Positions 52,501-64,000 are shown, counted from the first letter of the stretch. The stretch is DNA of 64,000 nt from Colius striatus (GCF_028858725.1 NC_084768.1:4509853-4573852); one strand, 5' to 3'. Made by a program: numbers and translations. The notes: generated by a model not told the origin, from the sequence alone.

Positions 52501-55500
52501 GTTTTCGGTAAGCCAGGACCACGCTGTGCCAAGGCCATTGCTGTTTCTGCCCTTGTTGAGGTGAGTGAAGGAAGAAGTGAGCTTTGCCTCCCCTCTTTGA
52601 GACAATCTTTTGCGCTTCCAGGAGGAATTGAGTTCCTGTGACTACCTGAAGGTGCAACATATCCCGCCCAGGTTACAGCACTCTCTCCAATGTGGGGTGC
52701 ATCTGGAGAATACGTGAGAAACCACTATCATGTTTATCAGAAGCAATCAGAGGGAATCTGCTGACTGACCCATTCTTGATCTGTATGGTGTTCAGATTTG
52801 CCCTGTAACCGTATGCATACCCCTCCAGTGGGTTGGGTAGATGTGAAACAAAAGTTGGAGTTACCCACAGTTCTGCAACAGGTAGGTTTTCTGATATTTG
52901 AGCAGTTTTTGTTGTTGTTGTTGTTGGGGATCTTTCCTCCTCATCCTCTCTCTGATCAAATCAGTCCCCAGCTGAACGCTCGCAGCCTCTCGAGGGGTTC
53001 TGACATGAGGAGCCAGCTCCTAATCATTTTGTGCCTCTGAGTCACAGACAGATAATGCTCTTTCCAGGTACTCAAGTTTCCCTGCAATTCAAACCCTTGA
53101 GTTGTTTTGTTTCCTGGGTGGCTTTGAGTCTGTGGGACATTGTGCAAGAGAGACACCTTCCACTCGGCACCCAGGCGACGGCCGAGTGCCGCAGCTGCTC
53201 CTCTCCACCGTCAGCGGCTTTCTTCTTCCAGCACCCAGGGAAATGAGAAGGGTAATGAGCTCAGGCAGTTCTCAATAGACACTCGAGTGAACAAACATCA
53301 AAGCAACCTTCACAATGCCTGAGAAGAAGGGAGAAAGTGAGATGAGACTGGGGAGAAAAGGTACACGCATTTTTTTCAGCGCAAGGCGTTTTGTGACTGT
53401 GCACTGGCCCGAGCACTGCCTTGGAGACCCTTTGAACCTTCTCACTGATGGACTTGAGGAAATGAAGTGTGTTGGGTCATTAAGTGACATCAGAAAACCA
53501 GATTTTGAACCCCCATAAATAGTGACCAACGTACAAATAATTGCTGTGCTGATTCAGCCTCGGCCTCCGTGGGTCGGGTTCTCCTCTGCCTTTGGAGGGG
53601 GAGGATCTGTTACTCACAGATATTTCAAAGGAGATAAAAAATCCTTCCTTCGAAGCTTCCCAAAAAAGGAATAAATTGCTGCTCTCCTGCTTAATTTATG
53701 GGGCTCAGTAAGTCTTCTGGGAAAGTCAAGGTGCGGTCCCTGTGGCTCAGCTTGTTGGGGGCTACGGCAGCCCAGAGCCTGTGCTGAAGGGAGGCAAAAG
53801 AAGGCTTCCAGGAGGACCAGTGTGTTGCAGTATGGTGTATGATATGGCAGTTTTTAGCAGAAAGCAGGAATTGCTGTTGAAGTTGCACCGTAAGATGTGG
53901 CAGAGAGAATTGCGCTAAGTCCAGCCCTACTCGGCTAACTGCCAGGTGCAGCGATGTGGGTGTCAGGCCGTCAGCTCTGGAGCTCTGCTGGTGCTCATGG
54001 CCAAAACAGACCATACAGGAGAATTTCTGGGGGGCCTTCAGGAGCCCAGGGCTTGTGAGCAAGCCTCTCCTGCTCTGAGCCTGTACTGTAACCTGCACCA
54101 GCCTCGGCAGTACCTTGGCGTCTTCAATACTCAAGAAACGTCACAGCCCCAAGAGCTGTCAGAGCCCTCTGCCCTGCCTGTGCCCACCCACAGCACACCA
54201 GCTGTGGAAGCTTTAGGAAGGAGCAGTTAAATGAGAAGGTGGAAGATGTTTCCTGCTGGCACGTCCTGTGGCCGTCTCGCCGGCCAGACGCCCGAGGATC
54301 CTTTCCAAGGCTCTGACTCACTGAAGGACGTTTGGGGATATGCTGTTGGTGATGGGAGAGATGGAGAATCATAAAGTGTCTTGGACTGTCCCTGACGTGT
54401 TAGACAAAACGTGGGCTGAGGGCGAGGGGTGGCTCACGGGCAGTGTCTGTGTTTCTTCCATACCCAGATGGCTTAAACGAGTACCAAGGGAGGCACTTGC
54501 TGGGACCTGCGTTTCACCCAGGTGGGATCCTGCCCCTGGCCGCAGCGGTGCAGAGCTGCATCACTGCAGGTAGGACCCTGGGTGGGCAAGGAAATGCCTT
54601 TTGAGCCCTGGCCAGAGTCTCTGCTTCTGCTCAACTTGTGTGTGTTTTGCAGGCAAAAATAGCAGCGCTCAGGCAGCCACAGGCAGTGGTGTTCCAGCAT
54701 CAGGCGGGGCAAGCAGACAGCCTTCCACTTGCACTCTGCATGGCTGGGCTGGGCTACACAAACCTGTGCACTTGCCTCAGGAACCAAGTGACTGCCAAAT
54801 GGAAAAGAGAAACCCTCAAATGCTGCAAAGGCAGCTGCAGCTGCTCCTGTCCCTGCTCCGTCTGCCCAGCCCTGCTCCCTGCCCCAGGCAGAGGCCATCT
54901 GGGGGCTGAAGGTCCTGCTGCTGGGCACAGGGACCTGATCTCAGGTCACCTCATCCTGCCTGCTCACCAGCTGATGTACAGGGGATGTCTGGAGGAGCAG
55001 AGCTCTGCCCTGGCCTCAGACGGACCCTACATGGGCAGTAATTAATGATGGCCCTTTTCCTTACACAACCAGCGTCTCAGACGCCAGGCTGTTATGAAAT
55101 GTGCTCAGGATTTCAGCAGAGATCTCTCTGAGGAGCATTGCCAAAGTAACACTGTGTCCTAAAGAGAGAGGATTGCTGACAAACAAAGTGAAAAACAAGC
55201 TTTGCCAGCACCCAGCGAATGTCAATGAAGGTTACACAGAGGTTATCCCTTCACCTGCCTTTTGTCTGGCCTGGCTGATGCCCAAATCCTCTCCCATACA
55301 TCACCTGTAGCAGCTGAATTACCAGCAAAATTAGCCTCAAAAACTTTGGACGGTGAATGTAAGCACAAGTGAAGTTCACTTTCAAAGCAGAGGACTGGGA
55401 CACTTGAAGCACATCCCAGAGGGCTTCAGGGAAGATCTGATGATGCCATATCTGGCCACAGGGCTTTTCCTGGAGAAAAACGGTGGCAAGGCAGTATCTG

Positions 55501-57290
55501 GCACTCCAACACTGGTATTGCCAGTTGCCTGGCTGTGTAAAGCGCTTTGGGAATACAACTCCTGGCTGCTGTGCTGCAGCTGAGCAGTGACAGGGACAAG
55601 TGCAGTGCTGCACTCTGTGCTGTGGCACGCTGGCCCTCGCCCTGCCCTTCCTCAGGCACGGCAGCAGCGCTGCCCAGCTCCCACTCTGGGAAGGGCCGTG
55701 CCAGTCACAGGGCAGGGGCAGCACTCAGGGGAAGGGGAATGTCTCACGGGGAGCCTGAGCTTCACCCCTCGCCTGCTGGTGCCGGGAAATCTCAAGGGCA
55801 CACTTGCACAAACCCCTTCCCTTTGGGTTAACGGCTTTTCTTTTCAGAGCTCTTGCTCTCCCCAGTTATTTCAGGAAAGAAAAGGCCGACAGGATGCCAT
55901 GGTATTTCTAAATATTTGTTTTGTCAGTGAGGAGTTGGTTTTCCAAAGGCTGAGTGGCTCCCACTGCAGCTTCCAGAGCCGAGCAGGCTCGGGGGCTGTT
56001 GCAGAGCCCCGGCTGATGCACCAGCCCCCCTCCTTGGAGGCGCCTGGCCCTGGGCTCCCTTCCCATGCTTGCCTCTTGTGCTTTGCTCACAGCTCTGCCA
56101 AGGGACTGTAGGAGCTGCTGATTTGTCCCGTGTCAGCAGAAGAGGTGGCTGTGTGGAGCGTGCAGGGAAGGAGCCTGGGCCTGCGAGGGGCTGTACGTGT
56201 TGCTGAGTGCAGTCTGACTGTAAGGAATGGCAGTGCTGCTGTATGTGCTGCTGAATGGAGGGCACTTCGCTGTTTGTTGGAGCATGCTTGGATGATGTGA
56301 TGTTTCCAAAGCCTTAGGGTTGCCTGCTGTGAATTAGACCCCGCATTTCCAATGGCACAATCCCTCATTGCAATGGGGAGGTCTCCACTTGTCTTTGGTG
56401 GCTGATGCTGTCAGCTCTTCCTGAAGCATTTCTGGGTGATGCCAGGGAGACACATAAAAGCCAGACTGGGGGGTTTTTTTAAATTATTCTTCCCCTCCAG
56501 ACTCCTTACCTTTTCTTTCCCATCCCTGGGAAGCCACTGGAGCTGTTTGTGGTGCCTCAGCAGTGTGCTGCTCCACCTTCCCTCCTCCTCTGTGCTCAGA
56601 GGAGCCTCACCTTCCTTCCAGGCAGCTTCTTCTGCTCACCCTCTGCTCTGAAAGTGGGGATAGGGGCAAAAAAGAAGGGCTCAGGCACAGAGAAGAAGAA
56701 ACTTCCTCCTTTCTTCTGCTTTTAAATAGCATTAGACAGGTGCTGCTGTGGCTGAGCATGTCCTGTGGCTGATGGTCTGCAAGTGGGTGATGAGTTGTGT
56801 GTGTGTGAGAGGGTACCTTTGCTTCTTGCTGTCTGAACAGCTGCTAATAAGAAAAAAAAGAGTGTGTCAGCTCTGTAAGTATGTCCTCAGATGTTTCAAA
56901 TGAGAGTTAATGGTGAGAAAAGCTTTCCAGGCCAAAATCCAACACAAATTTGGATTTAGATTCCTGTCAAGGGAAAAAAAACCCAACCCTGAAACTCAAC
57001 AGAGCTCTGATTTCTCCAGGGGGAATAGCAGCAGGGTGAGGATCACCCTCTGGCAGTGAAGTCCAGCTCTGTTGGCAGGCAAGCAGTCTGGCCATGGGCA
57101 GGGTTTGGCCAGGATGTGCAACGCTGCCCAGATAGCCCTGAGAGGAGCAAGGAGGGGGGAGAAGAGCTGTGGGGCTCTCCTGGGTTTGCTTCATCTGCCT
57201 TCCCAGGGGGGAAGCTGGGCTGAGAGTTCAGGGATGGGGAAAAGACATTGGCAATGCAGCTGAGGTCAGATGGCAGGTGAAGCTAACACT
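49508..57290. other. Intergenic DNA, no gene recognised
   Basis: 7.8 kb with a small TTG repeat at 52909-52926 and no exon, RNA gene or transposon I can support. The open frames of 100-174 codons (for example 55587-56111) have no family signature. Confidence 0.6.
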
Positions 57291-57300
57291 TTGCCTTGGT

Positions 57301-57345
57301 TAATATGCTAATTAAAATGATTTGTTACTGTTCTCATGCAAATGG
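57301..57345. promoter_or_regulatory. Cluster of POU/homeodomain-like motifs
   Basis: In 45 bp there is atgctaattaaaatga (57305-57320) and a perfect POU octamer ATGCAAAT (57336-57343). The surroundings are GC-rich. This is a candidate enhancer core on motif grounds only. Confidence 0.3.
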
Positions 57346-58020
57346 AGGGGGGCAGTTTGGCCACTGGCTGTTTCTAAACCGTGCTGCAGCGTGTGCTTCA
57401 GCTGCATCATCCAGCTGCCTGCTCACAGCCCCCTGCATCTCGGCATCATTGCTCTGCAGCTCTCGGGGCTCGTTCAAACACAGTTACCTTCACTAAACTA
57501 CCAAAAGCCTTCAGAGTTTCTCGGAACTCGGGCAGTTTTCCCCAGGGGATGGTGTTGCCTGGCTCTGGCAGCCCCTGGCCTCCTCTGGCTACCCCAGAAC
57601 AGCAGTTGCCCTCTGGCCCGCAGCCCCCGGGGTTTGGTCCCTTCCCTGGGAGCAGATGTGCCATCAGGCACCCAGGGGCTGTTGGCTCAGGGCTGCAGCA
57701 CGAGTGATGCTGCCAGTCCTCTGCTCCAGCAGGCACAGAGGGAAATGGTTTGTTTGCTCTTTGGTTTTACCAAGCAGAGAGATTTCTTAGGAAATCCCCA
57801 TGTTTCATGGAGGTAAGGCTGTGTTTGTGCAGCGCTGGGTATCAGCAGGAGTGCCCAGCCCGGGTCAGGGCTGCTGGGAGAGACTGGAGCTGCCTTTCTC
57901 AGTCAATTGATTTATCAGTATTCCTGGGAACTCCTGTCACTGTGCTCCCCAAAGCTCCCCAAAGCCCTCCTCTGCAGCCACATCCTCTCACCACCTGCCC
58001 TGTAGGGACCGAGCAGCATC

Positions 58021-58215
58021 GATAAGGTCCCCCTGAGCTCAGGCTTCTCTTCTCCAGGCTGAACAGCCCCAGGGCCTGCAGCTTCACCCTCCTCACACAC
58101 GTTCCATCCCCTCAGCTCTTGATAGCCCTCACTAGCCTCTTTCCAGCAGTTCCCTGTCTCTCTTGAGCTGGGGAACATGGACCTGAAATGAGCCCTTCCA
58201 CCCTGCACAGGGCAA
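58021..58215 (-). mobile_element. CR1 LINE fragment (first of two)
   Basis: The plus strand shows the reverse complement of CR1 body sequence: cttctcttctccaggctgaacagcccc, then cccctcagctcttgatagccctc, then ctctttccagcagttccctgtctctcttgagctggggaac. These match the usual CR1 minus-strand order. Confidence 0.85.
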
Positions 58216-58344
58216 TGTGACTGTCAAGTGCCCTGTAAATTATTAACTGGCATTTCCCAAATTGCTGCACCAGTTCTGTGCTCACGTGCAGCTTCCAGCC
58301 CATCTACCCAGATCTAACCTTGTGCCTAATCCCCTGCAGCAGAG

Positions 58345-58705
58345 AGCCCTTGGGGCTCCCCCACCTCCCTGGGCAGCCTGGGGCCGTGTCTAACAACCCT
58401 CTCAGTGAAGAAGTGCTTCCCAGTCTCCAATCTAAACCTCCCCTGGGGCAACTTCAGGCCGTTTCATTATCCTGTTTCTTTGGAGCAGAGTCCAATCCCC
58501 CATCTCCCTGCAGCCTCCTGTCAGGGAGTGTCAGAGAGTGCTCCTGTCTCCCCTCAGTCGCCTCTTCTCCAGGCTCAACACCCCCATTCCCTCAGCCCTT
58601 CCCCAGCCCCCTTGTGCTCCAGCCCCTTCCCCAGCTCCCTGCACGGCTCTGGCCACGCTGCAGCCCCTCAGTGTCCTTCTGGCTGAGAGTGAGGGGCCCA
58701 ACACA
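58345..58705 (-). mobile_element. CR1 LINE fragment (second of two)
   Basis: Reverse-complement CR1 over about 360 bp: cacctccctgggcagcctg, then aaccctctcagtgaagaagtgc, then caatctaaacctcccctgg, then cttctccaggctcaacacccc, then cccctcagtgtccttctgg. It includes the same cttctccaggct block as the fragment at 58021, so the two are separate or duplicated copies, not one split element. Confidence 0.9.
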
Positions 58706-58849
58706 GCAATAGCGTTTTATTCTGAAAGCATAAACTTTATGGCTTAACACAGCAGAGGCAAGAGAGCCAGAGCTGTAAGAGCAGGGGAGGTGCAGCGTTG
58801 TCCTGTCCTTTGTCTGGGGATGCTTGGTGTGGAAGGGCTGTCTACCCGA

Positions 58850-59010
58850 GACTCAGACGCTGAACAAAACCAATCAGTAATGGGCAATGACTGTGTAGTC
58901 CAGTAAATATCAGCTGAATTATTAACTCTGGCATTGTTACTGTAATCAAGCTAATTTATTGACATAGCTGCTATAATAATTCATTTCCAGTAACTTAGAT
59001 AATTCTGCTG
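58850..59010. promoter_or_regulatory. Candidate conserved non-coding element, AT-rich
   Basis: A 160-bp AT-rich block with many TAAT/ATTA words and a SOX-like attgtta, directly after the CR1 copies and before GC-rich DNA. It has no coding frame or transposon similarity. The sharp composition change suggests selection or a distinct origin, but conservation cannot be tested here. Confidence 0.25.
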
Positions 59011-59255
59011 TGTCAATAGGTGCGAGGTGCCGGGGGAACGGGGCCAAACCGCACCGTGGTGGTTTTGTGATTGTGCTTTTAGAGCATGAGAGGGGATGGG
59101 GAGGAGACACACACAGACACACGGCTCATTTGGCACTGGGCACCCGCCGCCTTGCTGGTTGTCTTTGTCCACAAATGAGTGTGCACAAGCTGATGGCAGC
59201 TGCTGGGTTTGTGGCTGATTACCAGAGTGTCAGAGGCAGGCACTGGGTGAGGGCA

Positions 59256-59301
59256 GGTGGGTGGGTGGATGGATGGATGGATGGATGGATGGATGGATGG
59301 G
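59256..59301 (+). repeat. GGTG/GGAT tetranucleotide microsatellite
   Basis: A short (GGTG)n run passes into eight GGAT units. It is the reverse complement of the ATCC motif that dominates the array at 47.9 kb. Confidence 0.95.
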
Positions 59302-60455
59302 ACACCTGGGTCTTGTCCTGTGCGCATTGCAGCCTGTATGCCCTCCATTGCCCGTGGCAGGGGTGTGTGGGGCACATACCATGAGTGAGCACAGACTCCA
59401 GAGCCCCTTTTTAACCTCAAGACTGCTTTGATGGGATATTTTGCCAACAGATACATGTGGCTTTGGGATCCTGGATGGCCTTAGGGCTGCTGGGCCACAC
59501 TGTGCAGTGCATGAGCCAAGCTCCTGTGATGCCCTGGTTGCACTCATGATGCGCTGTACTGCTGGCCATGCCGCTGCAATGCACTGGCTGAGCCCGAGCG
59601 ATGCCATGGGGAATGTGGCTTTGCCATAGCCTGTCCCACCCTGGAGCTGAGGGAGTGAGGCACAGCCAGGGAGACCCTGCATGGGTTGCATTTCTCAGGC
59701 AGCCCACTGGGTCTTTATTATTCCTGTCTGGTGGTTCAGCTGCTGTGCAGCAGCTCCTCAGGCAGCTGGCTGCTGGCACTCTCCTGGAAGCAGGAGCTGC
59801 TGTCTCCCACCACACACCACACAGCCACCAGGGACAGTAACGCTCAGACCATTTCTTTGAGCAATTAAACCCAGGCTCAGAAGCCAAAATCTTGTGTTTC
59901 TGAGTGTTAAAATAGCAGCTGCAGACCCTGGGCTGGCTTTTGCAGCCTGTGCAGTGTCCGTGGCTGCTGCCTGGCAGCGGTGGCACATGAGTGGGCTTGG
60001 CTGGCTTGCTGGCAGGGGGTGGGCAGCAGCACAGGGGTTTCCCATGGGCTTCAGAACCAAGAGGCTGACACCCAGCTCGGAGGGCTTAGGAAAGACCCTG
60101 TGTATAGCAAGAACTCTGCAAAGGTGGGACTTGTGTGCTCCTAGAGAAAACCTTCTGCTCCCCATCCTCTGGGCTGGGCACCGCGGGCAGCTGCCGCTGC
60201 AAAGTCAATGCAGTCAATGACTGTGTGTTCTCACTTGTCCCCATGCGCCTGTTCTGTGTGTCCTCTCTTGCTGCTTTCGGGGAGGACACAGCAGCCTTGG
60301 CAGAGGACAGAGGGGACAATAAGCTCTTGCCCTTCAGAATGTCAGCTTAGCTGGAGGTTTGCCCCGCCGGCTGCTTTGTCGCAGCTCTGGCTGAGGTGTT
60401 GGGCTGGCATCGCCACACAAGTTGAAAGGACGTTCTTCGATGAAGCAGAAGTTGG

Positions 60456-60472
60456 TTTATTATTATTATTAT
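60456..60472 (+). repeat. TTA trinucleotide run
   Basis: Five tandem TTA units within ggtttattattattattatggg. A short simple repeat. Confidence 0.85.
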
Positions 60473-60587
60473 GGGTTGGGTAAAACATTAACAGTCCCCA
60501 GCTGAAGTTTTCAGCTGTCACAGTGGAAGTAATCAGGCTTTTGTGTTCTGTGCTGGCTCAGGAGACTGCAGGAATGGCTGAGAGGGA

Positions 60588-60747
60588 AAGGCTGTGGAGG
60601 CTCCTTCCTTGGAGGTCTTCAAGACTTGCCTGGACACGTTCCTATGTGACCTGATTTAGGTTGACCTTCTTCTGCAGGGAGATTGGACTGGATGATCTCT
60701 AAAGGTCCCTTCCAAATCCTACCATTCTGTGATTCTGTGATTCTATG
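60588..60747 (+). mobile_element. CR1 LINE 3' end with tail repeats
   Basis: The best preserved CR1 3' end in the window. The order is ccttggaggtcttcaagac, ggacacgttcctatgtgacc, agattggactggatgatctc, aaggtcccttcc and a tail attctgtg-attctgtg-attctatg, the 8-mer repeats that end bird and reptile CR1 elements. It is truncated at its 5' end, as is typical. Confidence 0.93.
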
Positions 60748-62600
60748 AAAGGCTCTGGTTGGAGGGAACAGTACTTGATAGAGTCTGTAGCCTTGTCTCA
60801 TCTTCCCATCAAGGGCCTTCAAAAACTCAAAAGCAGTAGCATGAAAGGGTTGAGAGGGGGAAAATCCTGCTTATTCTGAGGCTAAACCATTTATTTACAG
60901 AGCGTTTCAGCAGATCCAGTCCCGGTGAATTCATGACTTCCCCCTCTTGGTTCGATGCAAGGTAATGGCAGAGGCTTGACAGGAGCCACAGGCAGCTTTG
61001 GAAGGCTGAAGGGGCAGTGAGGGGAGTAAGTGTGAGGGCTCAGCCTCTTCTGAGGCCTCTTCTGAGGAGGAGTCATCATGTGATGGCTCCAGGAGACAGA
61101 GACTCCATCATGTCTGGCAGTTTGGGTCACTGCAGTGTGAAACTCTCTGGCTTTAGTCTCAAGCTGCTGAACCTTGTTGCGTTTTATTCTGCTAAACCAG
61201 ATGCCCTCCAAACCCCAGACATGTCCTTGCCTTTATGACATTTACGTAGCATTGAAGTTGTTCATATTTCAAAGGCTTCTTTGGAGATTCCGAGTGCCAC
61301 CAGTGTTTAAGGATTTCAGACCCCTTAAGCCTGAGTCCCAGGACCCAGAGACCCCAGCACATGGGCTGCTGTGCCCAGGTCCGTGGCTGATTTCCCACCC
61401 CAAACCCACCTGTATGTGCTGTCACCTTGGGCACAGGGTGCTTCCTCCTTGTACAGGGCCTTCATCCCTGTAGCAGGGGAACACCTCTCTGTTCTGGGGC
61501 TGTTGCAAGGTGCTGGGATGTGATGGCTGGTCCAGACTCACTGATGGCCGAGCTCCTGCCCAGGAGCACTGCAGCCGTTTGCACTGTGCACAGCCCTCAC
61601 GGCGGGAGAGACAGGCTTCAGCCTCTCCCTGAGCAGGCAGGATGAGACAAAACCTTGCCCTAATGAGAGCAAAGGGTTTCTTGGCATGTTTTTGTCTCTG
61701 TTCTTTAAAGCCTATTCACATTCAGAGCCACTGAACTGCAAAACCCAACCTGTCACATAAACCACTGTCCTGGGCATTCTGTCTTCACGCTACAGAGTCG
61801 CTCTGGGGTTGGGGGGTTTTGTGCTTCTTTCCATCTGCAGGCCCAAGAGCCTTCATAAATGCTGAATTTATCTTCCCTAATGGGTGCATGTAATGACTGT
61901 GGCTCCCCTCTGTGCAAACAGCTTGTGTGCTGGAGGGTGGGCAAGGTTTGTTAAACCAGCTTGTTTACAGAAAAGTCATAATAGCTGGGGCTTCTGTCCT
62001 CTGCTACAATTTACTATCAAAACAGAGCGGCCCAGAAGATAAATACATTGTCCTGAACAAAGTGCGTTTGAGCATGTTGGGCATATTTCATGTGCAAAGC
62101 AGAGTGAGTGAGGCCTGAGCTCCTTCATCCCCCTCAGCACCGGCCTCAGGGCTGCTGAGGCTGCTCAGTGCTTCAGGGCTGTGCTGGGAGGGACAAGCCT
62201 GGGTCAGCTCACGATTCCTTTTCCTTTTGACTTCATCCCTGAAAAATGTGAAACGCTCAGAGGGAAACCAGAGCCGCGCTGGGACTCGAGGGGCTGCTGA
62301 GCTCTGCCCAAGGCAGGATGCTGCTACTCTGCATTCTCACAGCCAGGCAGGATGCAGGGGCAGAGCCCCTTCCAGCCTTCCCAGTGCTTGTGCAGCCAGG
62401 GCTCTTCCTCCTTCAGGTGCCTGGGAAAGCTCTGCAGCCTCAGCACTCCCCTGGATCTCTGCATAACCCCACAAGCAGTTAAACAGAAAAATTCTCTTTA
62501 TGCTTCCCAGAAGGAACTGACCCACCAGAGACAGGAGAGAATGGGGGGTTTTGCTACAGGATAGCCAGCAGCAGTTGTGTGTGTGTGCAGGCTGGGAGCC
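60748..62600. other. Intergenic DNA, no gene recognised
   Basis: 1.85 kb of moderately GC-rich DNA between the CR1 end and the pentanucleotide satellite. No feature recognised. Confidence 0.6.
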
Positions 62601-64000
62601 TGGGCTGGCCTCGGTTGTGCTGGGCTGGGCAGGGCTGGGCTGTGCTGGCTTGGGCTGGGCTGGGCTGGGCTGTGCTGTGCTGGGCTGTGCTGTGCTGGGC
62701 TGTGCTGTGCTGGGCTGTGCTGTGCTGGGCTGGGCTGGGCTGGGCTGGGCTCTGCTATGCTGGGCTGGGCTGGGCTGGGCTGTTCTGGGCTGTGATGTGC
62801 TATGATAGGCTGGACTGGGCTGGGCTGTGCTATGATAGGCTGTGCTGTGCTGGGCTGGGCTGTGCTGTGCTGGGCTGGGCTGGGCTGGGCTAGGCTAGGC
62901 TAGGCTAGGCTAGGCTATGCTATGCTATGCTATGCTATGCTATGCTATGCTATGCTATGATAGGCTGGACTGGGCTGGGCTGAGCTATGCTGGACTTTGT
63001 TGTGCTGGGCTGAGCTGGGCTGGGCTGGGCTGTGCTGTGCTGTGCTAGGCTGTGCTGGGCTGGGTTGGGCTGTACTGGGCTGTACTGTGCTAGGCTGGGC
63101 TGTGATGTGCTATGATAGGCTGGATTGGGCTGGGCTGTGCTATGATAGGCTGGGCTGTGCTGGGCTGACTGTGCTGGGCTGTGCTGTGCTGTGCTGTGCT
63201 GTGCTGTGCTGGGCTGGGCTGGGCTGGGCTGGGCTGTGATGTGCTATGATAGGCTGGACTGGGCTGTGCTGGGCTGGGCTGGGCTGGGCTGGGCTGGGCT
63301 GGGCTAGGCTAGGCTATGCTATGCTATGATAGGCTGGACTGGGCTGAGCTATGCTGGACTTTGTTGTGCTGTGCTGTGCTAGGCTGGGCTGGACTGTCCT
63401 GGGCTGTCCTGGGCTGGGCTGGGCTGGGCTATGATGGGCTTGGCTGGGCTATGATGGGCTCGGCTGGGCTGTGCTATGATGGGCTCGGCTGGGCTGTGCT
63501 AGGCTGCACTGGGCAGGGCTGGGCTGGGCTGTGCTGCACTGGGCAGGGCTGGACTATGCTGCACTGGGCAGGGATGTGCTAGGCTGGGATGGGCTGGGCT
63601 GTGCTAGGTTGTACTAGGCTGGGCTGTGCTAGGTTGTACTGGGCTGGGCTATGCTGGGCAGGGCTGACTATGCTGTGCTGGGCTGGGATGTGCTAGGCTG
63701 TGCTGTGCTGTACTGTGCTGGTCTTGGCTGTGCTAGGCAGTGCTAGGTTGGGCTGAGCTGGGCTGTGCTAGGCTGGGCTGTGGTATGATGGGCTGTGCTG
63801 GACTATGCTGGACTGGTCTGGGCTGTGCTGGGCAGGGCTGGACTATGCTGTGCTGTGCTGTGCTAGGCTGTACTGGGCTGTGCTAGACTGGGCTGGGCTG
63901 GGCTATGCTGGACTTTGTTGTGCTGGGCTGGGCTGTGGTTGGCTGGGTTGGGCTGGGCTGTGCTGGACTTTGTTGTGCAGTGCTGTGCAGTGCTAGGCTG
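62601..64000 (+). repeat. Pentanucleotide satellite (TGGGC/TGTGC/TATGC/TAGGC), open at window edge
   Basis: At least 1.4 kb built almost wholly from 5-bp units of the form TNNGC, mostly TGGGC and TGTGC, with blocks of TAGGC (five at 62891-62915) and TATGC (eight at 62916-62955). Larger blocks recur: tgtgatgtgctatgataggc starts at 62791 and 63101 and again near 63235, and tatgctggactttgttgtgc at 62986, 63350 and 63904. Runs of GGGCT (seven at 63271-63305) fit the four-tract G-quadruplex rule. Frames through it encode LGWAG-like peptides and are artefacts of a 5-bp period. The array continues past the window. Confidence 0.96.

Noticed and set aside
62551-63996. Five frames rich in [10 protein letters not shown]-like repeats
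   Set aside because: A 5-bp repeat unit without stops keeps frames open; the five-residue period equals 15 bp. Not protein-coding.

Overview
This is a 64 kb piece of a vertebrate nuclear genome, almost certainly from a bird. Three things show this: split genes with GT-AG introns and CpG-island first exons, scattered 3'-end fragments of CR1 LINEs (one still carrying the ATTCTRTG-type tail), and the gene pair ANKRD13C (minus strand) next to CTH (plus strand), which is also adjacent on human chromosome 1p31. There is no bacterial, phage, plasmid or CRISPR content. Nearly all long open frames here are chance frames in GC-rich or simple-repeat DNA.

Layout. 1-2590: ANKRD13C intron 2, part only. 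2591-2632: ANKRD13C exon 2, 42 nt. 2633-8311: intron 1. 8312-8663: coding part of ANKRD13C exon 1, in a CpG island that continues to about 9430 and ends in an 18-unit GC-rich minisatellite (9011-9415). The rest of ANKRD13C lies beyond the left edge. 9430-12800: unique intergenic DNA with no recognised gene. 12880-13560: CpG-island promoter of CTH. 13146-28853: the complete CTH gene. I placed all 12 coding exons, and they join in phase to give a 401-residue cystathionine gamma-lyase with the PLP lysine at residue 210. A 3' UTR follows, with a likely poly(A) signal at 29497. 29.5-62.6 kb: no coding exon I can support. This stretch holds CR1 fragments (44.1, 46.8, 58.0, 58.4 and 60.6 kb), microsatellites (an ATCC array at 47.9 kb, TG at 49.4 kb, GGAT at 59.3 kb) and several AT-rich islands with homeodomain/POU-like motifs that could be conserved regulatory elements. 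62.6-64.0 kb: a pentanucleotide satellite (TGGGC/TGTGC/TATGC/TAGGC) with internal higher-order blocks, running off the right edge.

The two genes are housekeeping-type and functionally unrelated. ANKRD13C is an ER-associated ankyrin-repeat chaperone for G-protein-coupled receptors. CTH is the cytosolic PLP enzyme that finishes transsulfuration (cystathionine to cysteine) and makes hydrogen sulfide. They are head to head, with start codons 4.5 kb apart, each under its own CpG island.

I found no convincing new biological system. The most unusual items are the array of 15 GC boxes upstream of ANKRD13C, a possible 7-codon upstream ORF embedded in a YY1-type motif in the ANKRD13C leader, the higher-order, quadruplex-prone pentanucleotide satellite, and a perfect 9-bp homeodomain-like palindrome at 42.18 kb.
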